DNA of 42,435 nt from Roseivirga sp. (GTDB taxonomy: Bacteria; Bacteroidota; Bacteroidia; Cytophagales; Cyclobacteriaceae), in assembly GCA_021404565.1 (NCBI GenBank), contig JAAWWF010000013.1, positions 1-42,435 on the forward strand, written 5' to 3'. The notes under the pieces were generated by a model, which saw nothing but the letters and a program-made list of their open reading frames with translations, was not told the DNA's origin and ran no database searches. Below, piece after piece: positions 16,694 to 25,286 of this stretch. The position numbers were made by a program, and so were the translations under genes. The stretch's first letter is position 1, and the number at the start of each line of letters is the position of its first letter.

Positions 16694-18613
16694 ATGAAAT
16701 TGCTTGTTACCATCATATTCTGTGCTGCGTTTACGGTGAATCTTAGAGCGCAGATCAATGTTAACACGGCTACCAAATTTACGGTGGGACCTCGAAATGG
16801 CGGTGCCAATTCTTATTTCGATTTTGAAGGGTTCACCACATTAAGCAACGGAAATATTGCCTTTCTGAATTTCACATATAATTCATCCAATGCTCTCCAG
16901 GATACTCACCTTGAAATTTTCAATGGAAGCACTGGTGCTCAGGTAAGCTCTAACTCTATCTTGAGCTCAATAAGCCCAAGGAGTAGCGATAGCTCTGATG
17001 ATTATTATTTGATCCCTTTATCTAATGGAAATCTCCTGGTTTCCTGGAGTGCCCAATCAAGCGGAAAGTCTTTTACTGACGCATATTTCAGGGTGATTCA
17101 GACAGACGGAACTACGGTTACCAGCGCCATAAAGATTAACAATGAGGCTGGAACGCTCAATCGTTTTGTCAGACCTGCAGAGCTATCCAATGGCAATGTT
17201 GCTTTTGTATGGGCAACAGATGGTTCCAACTACGCTTATCGCATTTTTCAAACGGATGGCACTGCCCTGGCGAATCAGGCTTCCTTAACCTCTCTCGGAA
17301 CGGGAAACGGAGGGGGGTCTCAATCAGAGCATGAAATAGCCGCCAATGGTAATGGAACCTTTATGGTCGTTTATCCGCTGACTATCGACAATCGATATAA
17401 GGGTATAATCTTTAACAATGATGGTTCGGCCACAACGGTAGGGGGTGTAAACCACTTCAATATCTCCAGTGTCGGTCGGGGCGGAGGCGGACTCGTATGG
17501 GTAAAGGCACTTTCAAACAATAATTATGTGGTTACTTTCTATGGCGACCCGGATGGTATTGTTGCCAACAGAGATAAGAGGGTTTCAATTTTTGAACCAG
17601 ATGGTACAGCTGTTCTGGCAGACCAGATACTGGAAGTTGTCGGCAATACCAATATTGGCAGACTCCTTTCTTTTACCGGAGGGGGCTTTGGGATTATCGA
17701 ATACAGTGGCACATTCTTTCAGGAAATTGACAGGTATGATAATACCGCGACAGTGGTAGAATCCGATGTGAGGATTGACGAGGTCACAGATTTTCTGAGT
17801 GATGCTTTTACCGGGCCTGATGGAAGCCTGGTATCCATTAACAACAAGACAGTTTCTGGCAAATACCAGCTTGAGTTCCACAGGCATGTAGTTCCTTCAT
17901 CAGTGCCAACATCTGCGACTGTGGCAGCCACCATTATTCTGGAGGGTGCCTGGAACGGAACAAATGCTATGAATACGATCCTGGAGGATGAAAATCTGGT
18001 TTCTGCCAGTGCTCCTTATAATGGTATTAATGGCCATGTGGGATCCGAAAGCGTGGCCAGTGCGGCAGCCGTGCCCGATGGAGTCGTGGATTGGGTGCTG
18101 GTAGAGCTAAGAGAAGCAGGGAGTGCAGCAGCTGCAAATAATGCCTCCAGGGTAGGCTCGGCTGCGGGTTTTCTGATGAGCGATGGTAGCATTAAGGCAA
18201 CTGATGGTACCAGTAACCTTACAGTGAGTCTCTCAGGTAACACCGGAGCAGACTTTTTTGTGGTCGTCTATCATCGTAATCATCTGCCTGTCATGTCGGC
18301 CAATGCGATATCTGAGAGTGGAGGAACTTATAGCATAGATTTCACCAGTAGTTCAGCGAATACCTATCAAACCACGAATGCGCTGGTTTCCCTTTCAGGC
18401 AGCAAGTTTGGTATGCCGGCCGGTGATACAGATAGTGATGGTAGCATTGATGGTGACGATTTGGGCACCTGGCAAACCAACAATGGTGCAGTTTTCAATT
18501 ATAGCTCAAGCGGAGTGGCTGACTTTAACCTGGACGGTGAAATTAATGCAGTAGACCGGAATGATTTCCATCAGAAGAATACCAGCAAGACAAGACAAGT
18601 ACCGAATTCTTAG
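16694..18613 (+). CDS. Exported protein 4, propeller-like N-terminus plus dockerin-like C-terminal region
   Basis: 639 aa. Signal peptide about 1-19 (ends LRAQ). Residues about 25-395 differ from all the other exported proteins. They contain repeated blocks of about 50 residues of the form LSNGNxxxxW..(D)G..YxxRIFxxDGT (SNGNIAFLNF, SNGNLLVSW, SNGNVAFVW, SNNNYVVTFYG), suggesting a beta-propeller. The conserved C-terminal region starts near 404 with an insertion (NTILEDENLVSASAPYNGI). The first Ca loop is DTDSDGSIDGDDL from 578, the second DFNLDGEINAVDR, tail KTRQVPNS. No local TPR regulator precedes it, which makes it the odd cassette of the array. Confidence 0.8.
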   Translation: MKLLVTIIFCAAFTVNLRAQINVNTATKFTVGPRNGGANSYFDFEGFTTLSNGNIAFLNFTYNSSNALQDTHLEIFNGSTGAQVSSNSILSSISPRSSDSSDDYYLIPLSNGNLLVSWSAQSSGKSFTDAYFRVIQTDGTTVTSAIKINNEAGTLNRFVRPAELSNGNVAFVWATDGSNYAYRIFQTDGTALANQASLTSLGTGNGGGSQSEHEIAANGNGTFMVVYPLTIDNRYKGIIFNNDGSATTVGGVNHFNISSVGRGGGGLVWVKALSNNNYVVTFYGDPDGIVANRDKRVSIFEPDGTAVLADQILEVVGNTNIGRLLSFTGGGFGIIEYSGTFFQEIDRYDNTATVVESDVRIDEVTDFLSDAFTGPDGSLVSINNKTVSGKYQLEFHRHVVPSSVPTSATVAATIILEGAWNGTNAMNTILEDENLVSASAPYNGINGHVGSESVASAAAVPDGVVDWVLVELREAGSAAAANNASRVGSAAGFLMSDGSIKATDGTSNLTVSLSGNTGADFFVVVYHRNHLPVMSANAISESGGTYSIDFTSSSANTYQTTNALVSLSGSKFGMPAGDTDSDGSIDGDDLGTWQTNNGAVFNYSSSGVADFNLDGEINAVDRNDFHQKNTSKTRQVPNS

Positions 18614-18674
18614 AAATGGGAAATCTTAACCTCTATGATATAGTCATCAGAGAACTGAAACTTATCAACTAATT

Positions 18675-18956
18675 ATGACCATTCTGGAAGAGCGCATATT
18701 AGATCATCTTCAAAATGAATTGCAAACATCCAGCCTCGAATTTCAGACCGAGCTAAAAAACCAATACCCAAAGCTGACTCCATACGACTTACGCTTGTGC
18801 ACCTACCTTAAAGCTAACCTCTCCACAAAGGAAATGGCCACGCTACTCAACATTACTCCCGACAGTGTCAAAAAAGCCAAACACCGCCTGAGAAAGAAGC
18901 TGGCTATCGAACCAAGAGAGTCAATTTTGAGTAGGTTTTCAACCCTTCCCGGCTAG
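18675..18956 (+). CDS. Small stand-alone LuxR-like HTH protein 4
   Basis: 93 aa, 61 bases after exported protein 4. It starts MTILEERILDHLQNELQTS; the HTH reads STKEMATLLNITPDSVKKAKHRLRKKL and the tail ends FSTLPG. The context differs from its paralogues because the gene 44 bases downstream is a two-component sensor kinase instead of a TPR-HTH regulator. The family-wide conservation of the HTH despite changed neighbours argues that this protein has its own conserved target. Confidence 0.85.
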   Translation: MTILEERILDHLQNELQTSSLEFQTELKNQYPKLTPYDLRLCTYLKANLSTKEMATLLNITPDSVKKAKHRLRKKLAIEPRESILSRFSTLPG

Positions 18957-19000
18957 GGCAGAATTTGTTAAACAAGGAGATTCCTCCGTAATTGGTGGCC

Positions 19001-21925
19001 ATGAGAGTAGCCTTAGTGCTCTGTAGCTTACTTCTTTCTTCCAGTATCCTGGCTCAGGATTTTGAGCTAACCTCTGTCAACCTGACGGTACAAAACGGGC
19101 TTGCCGGAGACAATGTCTACTGCGCTTTGCAAGATGATAAAGGCTACATCTGGTTTGGCACAGAAACAGGTGTAAGCCGCTACAATGGGCGGAGCTTCGA
19201 GAATTTTTATATGAGCGATGGCCTGGCTGACAACGAGATTTTTCGCATAGACCAGGATAGTCAGGGGCGGATCTGGTTCTCAGCTTTCAATGGTCAGATG
19301 AGCTATTACTATCAGGGTCAATTCTTCAATAAAAGCAACAGCGACCTGCTGGCTGCCATAGAGTTTGATGATTTCTACACCAACCTTTTTGAAGATTCCA
19401 GGGGCAACTTGTGGTTGAACACCAAAACCCGAATCGTGATGATTGGTGTGGATGGTATTGTGAAAAACCTGGAAGATCTGGGAGGAGTCGATGAATGGAG
19501 GGTAGCCTCATTTATGGAGAAAGATGGAGTGGTTTGGGCTGGAAGTGGCTACGACAAGAAAATCTATCATTTACCTGCCGACAGAACCACCGAAAGAGAT
19601 AGTGTTTTAATTGGAGAGGGCTTCGCAGACTTCATTGCTCCCCACCTGGCCTTCTTGCCATCAAGCCAGTCCTCATTCCCAAATCGTTATGTAAACTCTT
19701 TTCTGGATCAGAAGAAAGAGATTTCCCGAACAGTTACAAAGACCCATACATACCCCAATGGAGAACTCTGGGCCTGCACCTTTAGTGGAGGCGTAAAAAT
19801 CGACAAAACAACCGGTAAAAAGACCACTTTTCTGGAGAGCAAGCAAGTTTCCCATGTATTAAGAGACAGAGAGGGAGGTTACTGGTTTACAACCTTCGGT
19901 GATGGCGTTTACTTTGTTCCTTCTCTCGAAAAAAGCGCAATAAGCACTATTGACGACCAGCCAGTAGGTAATACCACGGCCCTTTACATGCAGGATGACG
20001 TCCTTTGGTTTGGGGCTAACAGCGCTGTGATAGGGAAAATCAGTACTGAAACGAGCAAGAAGTGGAACCTTTCATTAAACGGGGGAAGATCAAGGGTGAA
20101 AAAGATTGTTAGGATGGACAATACATCAGGGCTTTTGCTGGCCGTTGAAGAAGCCATAGTTTTCAAAGATGAGAAGGACAACTTCAGCCGTCTGGAAGGG
20201 GCGGTAAAAATAGTCCAACCCTGGACGGACAGTCTGATTGTAGTAGGTACCACAAACCAGGTAATAGTCTTTGATCGCGAGGTCATGATGAATTGGTTTC
20301 GGGACGAAGGGAATGACAATAAACCCTTCATAATTAATTTCAGAAACCAGCCGGCAGTAACCCGTTTCGCCAGCAATGGCTCAGTAACCGACATGGCGAT
20401 CTATCAGGAGGGAATGTTGATTTCTACCGCTCTTGGCTTGTATTTTCTGGATCAGGATTTGAATTACAAAAAACTCTCAGGACATCCTGTTATGAGCAAT
20501 GTAATCAACGATATCAAGGTGCTTAACGATTCTTCTTACTTGTTGGCTACAAATGGCTTTGGAACTTTTCTATACCGAGACGACATCTGGACCAATTTCT
20601 CCACGCAAAACGGAATGTCTTCTGAAATAAACCGAAAAGTATTTGCCAAAAATGATTCAGTTTTTTGGGTGGCCACCAATGCGGGAGTGAATCGGGTTAC
20701 GGGTGGTGAGGGTAATTGGGAAGTTTCGTCTATTAAATCTACTGACGGCCTCTTGTCTGAAGATGTGAATGATCTGTTAATTCATGGTGATAACCTTATA
20801 GCCGCCACCAGTAAAGGTATTTCCTGGATTAATATTCCTGACTGGGAGTCAGCAAAGATACCTCCCCTGGTAAGCATGAACGCTCTTTTGGTAGATGATT
20901 TGCCCTGGATGGAAGAGAAGCATGAAATAAATCACGGAGTCAAAAACATTACTGTCAACTATGATGGCCTTCATTTCCAAAGCCTAGACAGATTAGTCTA
21001 TAGATACCGATTATCGGGCCTTGATGAAACCTGGAGAACTACCCGGCAAAACACCTTGAACTTCAGTAATCTGAAACCTGGAGAATACACCTTTCAGGTC
21101 AGAGCGGTGAGCGCCTTTGGCGATGAAAGTGAACTGGCCGGGATACAGTTTGTAATTGCGACACCTTTTTGGATGACCTGGTGGTTTATCGGCCTGATAT
21201 CGTTGCTTGGTCTCCTTGCATTGATTGTGATAACGAATGCCATAATCCGTAGAAATAAGCAAAAACAGCAACGCAAGTATGAATTTCAACTACGGATCGC
21301 TGAGGCTGAGCGGAAAGCACTTCAATCTCAGCTTAATCCTCACTTTATCTTTAATTCGTTGAATTCTATCCAGAATATGGTACTGGATGAAGACCCTGAC
21401 AGTGCCTATCAATACCTGGCAAAGTTTGGTAAGCTGATTCGTAGAGTGCTGGAGTTCTCAGATATTTCCATGGTGCCTCTCACGGATGAGCTCGAAACGC
21501 TAAGACTGTATATGGATCTGGAAAATCTCAGGCTCAATGATAAATTTGACTATCGGATTCATATTGGGGAAGGAGTAAACTTACTTGAGGTTATACCCGG
21601 TATGATCATTCAGCCCCATGTAGAAAATGCGATATGGCATGGTATCATGCCCCTTAAAGGGAAAAAACGAGGATACATTGATATCACTATTCGTAAAATC
21701 TCTGAAGGCCTACAGCTTGAAGTACTTGACAATGGCGTTGGAAGAAAACCAATGGAAGAAGGGACGCAAAAAAGTATGGGAACCAAAATAGTGAATGAGC
21801 TCGTTCGGAAACATAAGGGAGAGGGCTCAGGAGAAGTAATAGTAGAAGACCTGTTTGATGGCAATAAACCATCAGGTACTAAGGTGATTATTCAAATACT
21901 TTCAGAACACATTGCTTATGATTAA
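19001..21925 (+). CDS. Two-component sensor kinase: Reg_prop propeller, Y_Y_Y, TM, LytS-type His kinase
   Basis: 974 aa from the ATG at 19001 (a TTG at 18992 is less likely). Signal peptide to about 19 (SSSILAQ). Residues 20-620 carry two-component propeller repeats (GYIWFGTETGVSRYNG, GRIWFSAFNG, GNLWLNTKT, GYWFTTFGDGVYF). A Y_Y_Y-type domain follows (about 640-725; YRYRLSGLDETWR .. LKPGEYTFQVRA), then one TM helix (about 730-750). The cytoplasmic part is a His_kinase/HATPase of the LytS type: phospho-acceptor His in LNPHFIFNSLNSIQNM, N box PHVENAIWHG, G box DNGVG. The receptor domain is periplasmic; the signal is unknown. The gene overlaps the response regulator by 8 bases. The pair stands where a TPR-HTH regulator is found in other cassettes, directly upstream of exported protein 5. 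Confidence 0.92.
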   Translation: MRVALVLCSLLLSSSILAQDFELTSVNLTVQNGLAGDNVYCALQDDKGYIWFGTETGVSRYNGRSFENFYMSDGLADNEIFRIDQDSQGRIWFSAFNGQMSYYYQGQFFNKSNSDLLAAIEFDDFYTNLFEDSRGNLWLNTKTRIVMIGVDGIVKNLEDLGGVDEWRVASFMEKDGVVWAGSGYDKKIYHLPADRTTERDSVLIGEGFADFIAPHLAFLPSSQSSFPNRYVNSFLDQKKEISRTVTKTHTYPNGELWACTFSGGVKIDKTTGKKTTFLESKQVSHVLRDREGGYWFTTFGDGVYFVPSLEKSAISTIDDQPVGNTTALYMQDDVLWFGANSAVIGKISTETSKKWNLSLNGGRSRVKKIVRMDNTSGLLLAVEEAIVFKDEKDNFSRLEGAVKIVQPWTDSLIVVGTTNQVIVFDREVMMNWFRDEGNDNKPFIINFRNQPAVTRFASNGSVTDMAIYQEGMLISTALGLYFLDQDLNYKKLSGHPVMSNVINDIKVLNDSSYLLATNGFGTFLYRDDIWTNFSTQNGMSSEINRKVFAKNDSVFWVATNAGVNRVTGGEGNWEVSSIKSTDGLLSEDVNDLLIHGDNLIAATSKGISWINIPDWESAKIPPLVSMNALLVDDLPWMEEKHEINHGVKNITVNYDGLHFQSLDRLVYRYRLSGLDETWRTTRQNTLNFSNLKPGEYTFQVRAVSAFGDESELAGIQFVIATPFWMTWWFIGLISLLGLLALIVITNAIIRRNKQKQQRKYEFQLRIAEAERKALQSQLNPHFIFNSLNSIQNMVLDEDPDSAYQYLAKFGKLIRRVLEFSDISMVPLTDELETLRLYMDLENLRLNDKFDYRIHIGEGVNLLEVIPGMIIQPHVENAIWHGIMPLKGKKRGYIDITIRKISEGLQLEVLDNGVGRKPMEEGTQKSMGTKIVNELVRKHKGEGSGEVIVEDLFDGNKPSGTKVIIQILSEHIAYD

Positions 21926-22661
21926 GGCACTAATTGTCGATGATGAGGAATCAGGAGAGCAGCTCTTGTCAAAATTGCTCACCCGCAAGCATCCGGAAAT
22001 TACGCTTTTGCCACCTGCTGATTCGTTGAATGAGGCCGTTAACTCCATCAACCAAAATCAACCGGATCTGGTGTTTTTGGACATTCGATTGGGAAATGAC
22101 TCTGGATTTGAGGTGTTGGAAAAAACGACCTACAAGTCTTTCCACGTAATTTTTGTGAGTGCCTACAGCCAATATGCACTAAAAGCCATCAAGAATTCTG
22201 CGATTGATTATTTACTCAAGCCGGTAGATATGGATGACCTGAAGACTGCGATTGAACGTTTCAAAAGCAGAGGGTCACATATTAACCCTGGCCAGCTGTC
22301 TATGATTAAAAAGTCGCTCAACATGTCCGAATCTAATAGCAAGTTGACTGTACCGGTGAGGGAAGGCTATGAGTTTCTGAAGACAAGTGATGTGCTCTAC
22401 ATCACAGCCGATGAAAATTACTCAAACATCCACCTGGCAGGAGGTAGTGCCAAACTTGCGTCTAAAACCCTGGGCTATTTTGAAGATAAGCTCGAGGGAG
22501 AGAACTTCTTCCGAATCCACAAATCATACCTCATCAACCTGCAAGAGATTGTGGCTTATGAGCATGGCAATGGTGGTTTTGTGAAAATGGCAGATGGTAA
22601 ACGGCTGGAGGTAAGCCGCAGAAAGAAGAAAGAATTGTTGGATCGAATGACGAATTTCTGA
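21918..22661 (+). CDS. LytTR-family response regulator
   Basis: 247 aa from the ATG at 21918, overlapping the kinase stop by 8 bases, so translation is probably coupled (a TTG at 21912 is in frame but unneeded). Receiver domain 1-120 with acidic pocket D8-D9, phospho-acceptor D55 (FLDIR), S81 and K101 (LLKP). The LytTR DNA-binding domain is about 145-245 (ADENYSNIHLAGG, FFRIHKSYLINL). It receives phosphate from the kinase upstream. Targets are unknown; exported protein 5 is the nearest candidate, 774 bases downstream past a repeat-rich stretch. No convincing pair of LytTR-type boxes was found before it. Confidence 0.93.
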   Translation: MIKALIVDDEESGEQLLSKLLTRKHPEITLLPPADSLNEAVNSINQNQPDLVFLDIRLGNDSGFEVLEKTTYKSFHVIFVSAYSQYALKAIKNSAIDYLLKPVDMDDLKTAIERFKSRGSHINPGQLSMIKKSLNMSESNSKLTVPVREGYEFLKTSDVLYITADENYSNIHLAGGSAKLASKTLGYFEDKLEGENFFRIHKSYLINLQEIVAYEHGNGGFVKMADGKRLEVSRRKKKELLDRMTNF

Positions 22662-22770
22662 TGTGAGCCAACCAAGTGTATAACATGAAGTCCATCTTGC
22701 TAGCCGAGAACGGTTGAACAAGTATTTACCAGAACTGTTTCCACACCAAAAATATATCTATAGGCACTGA

Positions 22771-22850
22771 TGGTCATTAAGGTGGGAGGGTGTCCACGGT
22801 CAGCGCGGACACACCGTGGCCTAAGTGAGAGGAAGCCTTTAAAATGACCA
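22771..22850 (+). repeat. Imperfect palindrome with nested CCACGGT/ACCGTGG stem
   Basis: Outer arms TGGTCATT (22771-22778) and AATGACCA (22843-22850) are perfect complements. An inner stem pairs CCACGGT (22794-22800) with ACCGTGG (22813-22819). It could be a terminator after the two-component pair or part of a mobile palindromic repeat. Confidence 0.55.
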
Positions 22851-22873
22851 TTACCATAACTCACTAAATTAAA

Positions 22874-23040
22874 AACCCGGATAATGCGATAGGAATCGTG
22901 ATGAGGCCGTAAATCGCAAAGAATCAGGAAGTTTGGTTTAGATAGCATAGCACCGCTATGGTGAAAAGCCAAACAAAACGTGGCGACTGATTCAAAGCAA
23001 GTTACGGCTGTAATAGAAAACCTATCGCATTATTCGGGTT
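22874..23040 (+). repeat. 167-bp palindromic element, REP/MITE-like
   Basis: Terminal inverted repeats of 20 bases, 19 matching: AACCCGGATAATGCGATAGG at 22874 and its complement ending at 23040. Inside, GGCCGTAA..GAATCAG pairs imperfectly with CTGATTC..TTACGGC, and the centre has a perfect CATAGC-ACC-GCTATG hairpin (22946-22960). The whole unit can fold as a single long cruciform. No transposase is nearby, so it would be non-autonomous. Confidence 0.65.
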
Positions 23041-23130
23041 AAAGCAGATTGTTAGCGGTCATTTTACTGCAGGGCTGGCTTGTGCGTTTCGCTAGGAGGT
23101 GTGTCTTTGATCGTGGTGTGTTTTCTTTTG

Positions 23131-23163
23131 TTACCTTTTCTTTGCTCATACAAAGAAAAGTAA
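23131..23163 (+). repeat. Small inverted repeat TTACCTTTTCTTTG / CAAAGAAAAGTAA
   Basis: Arms at 23131-23144 and 23151-23163 flank the loop CTCATA. The left arm has one extra base. It may belong with the palindromic element just upstream as a second part of the same repeat family. Confidence 0.55.
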
Positions 23164-23435
23164 AGAAACATTGTGTCATCCTGAAATTACGTCATGGTGT
23201 CGAGGTTCTTCCAGATACGTCCACCTGAAAGTTCGGCACTTTTACCGATACCTAAGCAAACCGTTTAATAACTCATCCTTACAACTCAGCTTGCTCAGCC
23301 CTCCGGTAAAGTGATTTTTTTTGGACACTAAGACCTATTCTTTTATTTCAGGAAAACAGCACCAAGCTCCAAACCTCAAATGAGATTTAACAAGCGTCCT
23401 CAAACCCTTCCTTTCACTCATAACCTGATTTGCTT

Positions 23436-24920
23436 ATGATCAGGTTATCGAGTTTTTTATTCCTTTTTCTGGGCCTCACAGGCACCCTCACTCCTGAAGC
23501 TGAGATTGAAATACGCAGGGTGGAAACCACTATTGCTTACGAAAGCTTTGAAGGTACTGTTGACGAGCTTGGTTATACCTCCAACGACTGGAACCGAAGT
23601 TTCAGTGATTATGCAGCCGTATTGAACTCCACTGTAGCGGGAAATCCGACACCGGCTGATGGATTTGGAATTCATAGTGGTATTCCGGCCAATGTTCATA
23701 ATCCGGATGGAGGCACCGCTAACTTTTATGGAGTAGACGACCTCGATGACAGTGGAAATATACGGGATGATGATCTGGCGATTATAACCTTTAATAATGT
23801 AGATGTTACCGGAGCTACAGATCTGAAACTGAAACTACTTTTAGGTACAGACAGGGCAGACCGATTTGAAACAGACGATTACTTTCAAATCTACTATGCC
23901 TTTGATACCGACATTACCGCACACCCCGGGACTACCACGGCCTTTTCCCAGGGGGCCTATACACTACTTGCAGACTACCGTGGCTCAGGTTCTGGTACTA
24001 ACGCATCCAGAGATGCAGACTTTAGTGGTGCCGGTGATGGAACAGAAGTACTTCCTTTTGGCACAGCAGACCTGGCTACAGGGGGAAATAATGACATGGT
24101 CATGTCTGATATTTCTTTTGACCTCGCAGGTACCGGATCAAGCTTGTCCATCAGGTTTGTTTTTCAAACCGACAGTGGTGATGAGACTTTCCTGATTGAC
24201 AACATTCGCGTTGCAGGAGAAGTACCGGCCTCCGCACCTACCTCGGCCACATTAGCGGCCACAGCCTTTATCGAAGGAGCCTACAATGGTACCGATCTTA
24301 ATACAACTTTAAATGCAAGTATTCCTACGACTCAACCCTATAGTTTTAACGGGCATGCTGCCGGAGAAACAGCCGGTGCCATTCCCGCAAATGCGGTGGA
24401 CTGGGTACTGGTAGAGTTACGTGAAGCTGCCTCAGCTGCTGCGGCATTAAGTGCTACCAAGGTAGGCTCGGCTGCAGGTTTCTTAATGAATGACGGGACT
24501 ATTAAAGCCACGGATGGCACCAGTGATCTGACTGTTGCACTTTCTGGCAATACTGGCTCAGAGTTCTTCGTGGTCGTTTATCATCGCAATCACCTGGCCA
24601 TTATGTCGGCTAATGCCATTGCCGATAGTGGAGGTACTTACAATGTCGATTTCACCACCTTATCATCTACGACTTATCAAACTACAACGGCATTGACGAC
24701 ACTTTCCACAGGTAAATTTGCTATGCCGGCCGGAGATGCGGATGGGGACGGGGATGTAGATGCCACTGATCTAAGTACCTGGCGAGGGCAAAATGGAAAA
24801 GCCTTTAGCTACAACACAACCAACGGAGATTTTAATCTGGATGGGGAGATCAACGCAGTAGACCGAAATGACTTTCAACAAAAGAATAATAGTAAATCGA
24901 CTCAGGTACCCAATACCTGA
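23436..24920 (+). CDS. Exported protein 5, type-A domain plus dockerin-like C-terminal region
   Basis: 494 aa from the ATG at 23436 (TTG at 23430 is in frame but less likely). Signal peptide about 1-18, without the usual terminal Q. The type-A domain (about 30-260) opens TTIAYESFEGTVDELGYTSN and includes GVDDLDDSGNIRDDDLA, DYFQIYYAFDTDI and FLIDNIRVAGE. The conserved C-terminal region begins near 266; Ca loops from 434 (DADGDGDVDATDL) and DFNLDGEINAVDR; tail KSTQVPNT, a small change from the usual KTSQVP. The small HTH gene follows after 14 bases, so both are probably on one message. The local regulator candidate is the LytS/LytTR pair. Confidence 0.85.
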   Translation: MIRLSSFLFLFLGLTGTLTPEAEIEIRRVETTIAYESFEGTVDELGYTSNDWNRSFSDYAAVLNSTVAGNPTPADGFGIHSGIPANVHNPDGGTANFYGVDDLDDSGNIRDDDLAIITFNNVDVTGATDLKLKLLLGTDRADRFETDDYFQIYYAFDTDITAHPGTTTAFSQGAYTLLADYRGSGSGTNASRDADFSGAGDGTEVLPFGTADLATGGNNDMVMSDISFDLAGTGSSLSIRFVFQTDSGDETFLIDNIRVAGEVPASAPTSATLAATAFIEGAYNGTDLNTTLNASIPTTQPYSFNGHAAGETAGAIPANAVDWVLVELREAASAAAALSATKVGSAAGFLMNDGTIKATDGTSDLTVALSGNTGSEFFVVVYHRNHLAIMSANAIADSGGTYNVDFTTLSSTTYQTTTALTTLSTGKFAMPAGDADGDGDVDATDLSTWRGQNGKAFSYNTTNGDFNLDGEINAVDRNDFQQKNNSKSTQVPNT

Positions 24921-24934
24921 TATAGCAAACGCAG

Positions 24935-25195
24935 ATGACTATATTAGAAAGACGTTTGATGGATCATTTACTGCTCGAGCTGGAATCTTCCAATAGTCGG
25001 TTTCAGCATAAATTGAAAAACAGGCATCCTGCACTGACTCCTCACGATTTGCGTCTTTGCACCTATCTCAAGTCCAACCTCTCCACCAAAGAAATTGCCC
25101 TCCTGCTAAATATCACCCCGGATAGCGTGAAAAAAGCCAAACATCGACTGAGGAAAAAGCTGAGGCTCACACCTGATGAGCACTTCTCATTTTAA
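24935..25195 (+). CDS. Small stand-alone LuxR-like HTH protein 5
   Basis: 86 aa, the shortest intact member. It starts MTILERRLMDHLLLELESS; the HTH reads STKEIALLLNITPDSVKKAKHRLRKKL with almost nothing after it (RLTPDEHFSF), which defines the minimal conserved unit. Its DNA from codon 5 (AGAAAGACGTTTGATGGATC and on) is identical to the first 28 bases of the window, so the copy cut by the left edge is a recent relative over that stretch. Confidence 0.87.
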   Translation: MTILERRLMDHLLLELESSNSRFQHKLKNRHPALTPHDLRLCTYLKSNLSTKEIALLLNITPDSVKKAKHRLRKKLRLTPDEHFSF

Positions 25196-25249
25196 CATAA
25201 GTTATGTTTTACTAAATCTATTGTAGGTGAAATTTGCAGAGACTTAGTG

Positions 25250-25282
25250 CAATTTTTCTTTTCAATCACTTGCACTAGATTG
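25250..25282 (+). promoter_or_regulatory. Promoter region of regulator 4, similar to that of regulator 3
   Basis: CAATTTTTCTTTTCAATC starts at 25250 and TAGATTG at 25276-25282, four bases before the ATG at 25287. The layout follows 12497-12534 almost base for base, in front of the other class II regulator. Confidence 0.5.
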
Positions 25283-25286
25283 AGGT

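Larger units (their letters stand above)
22662..23435 (+). other. 774-bp gene-free region with palindromic repeats
   Basis: The longest stretch without a gene. No ORF with family resemblance is visible. It contains three separate inverted-repeat structures (22771-22850, 22874-23040, 23131-23163), a run of eight T (23315-23322), and the upstream region of exported protein 5. It is the only such region in the window. Confidence 0.7.

Noticed and set aside
22700-22972. Minus-strand open frame of 90 codons in the gene-free region
   Set aside because: It runs through the palindromic repeats, has no recognisable domain or upstream signals, and its composition is that of the repeats.
23164-23435. 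LytTR binding boxes upstream of exported protein 5
   Set aside because: ACCGTTTAA near 23269 comes close to the LytTR consensus, but no second box at the usual spacing was found, so I do not list it as a site.
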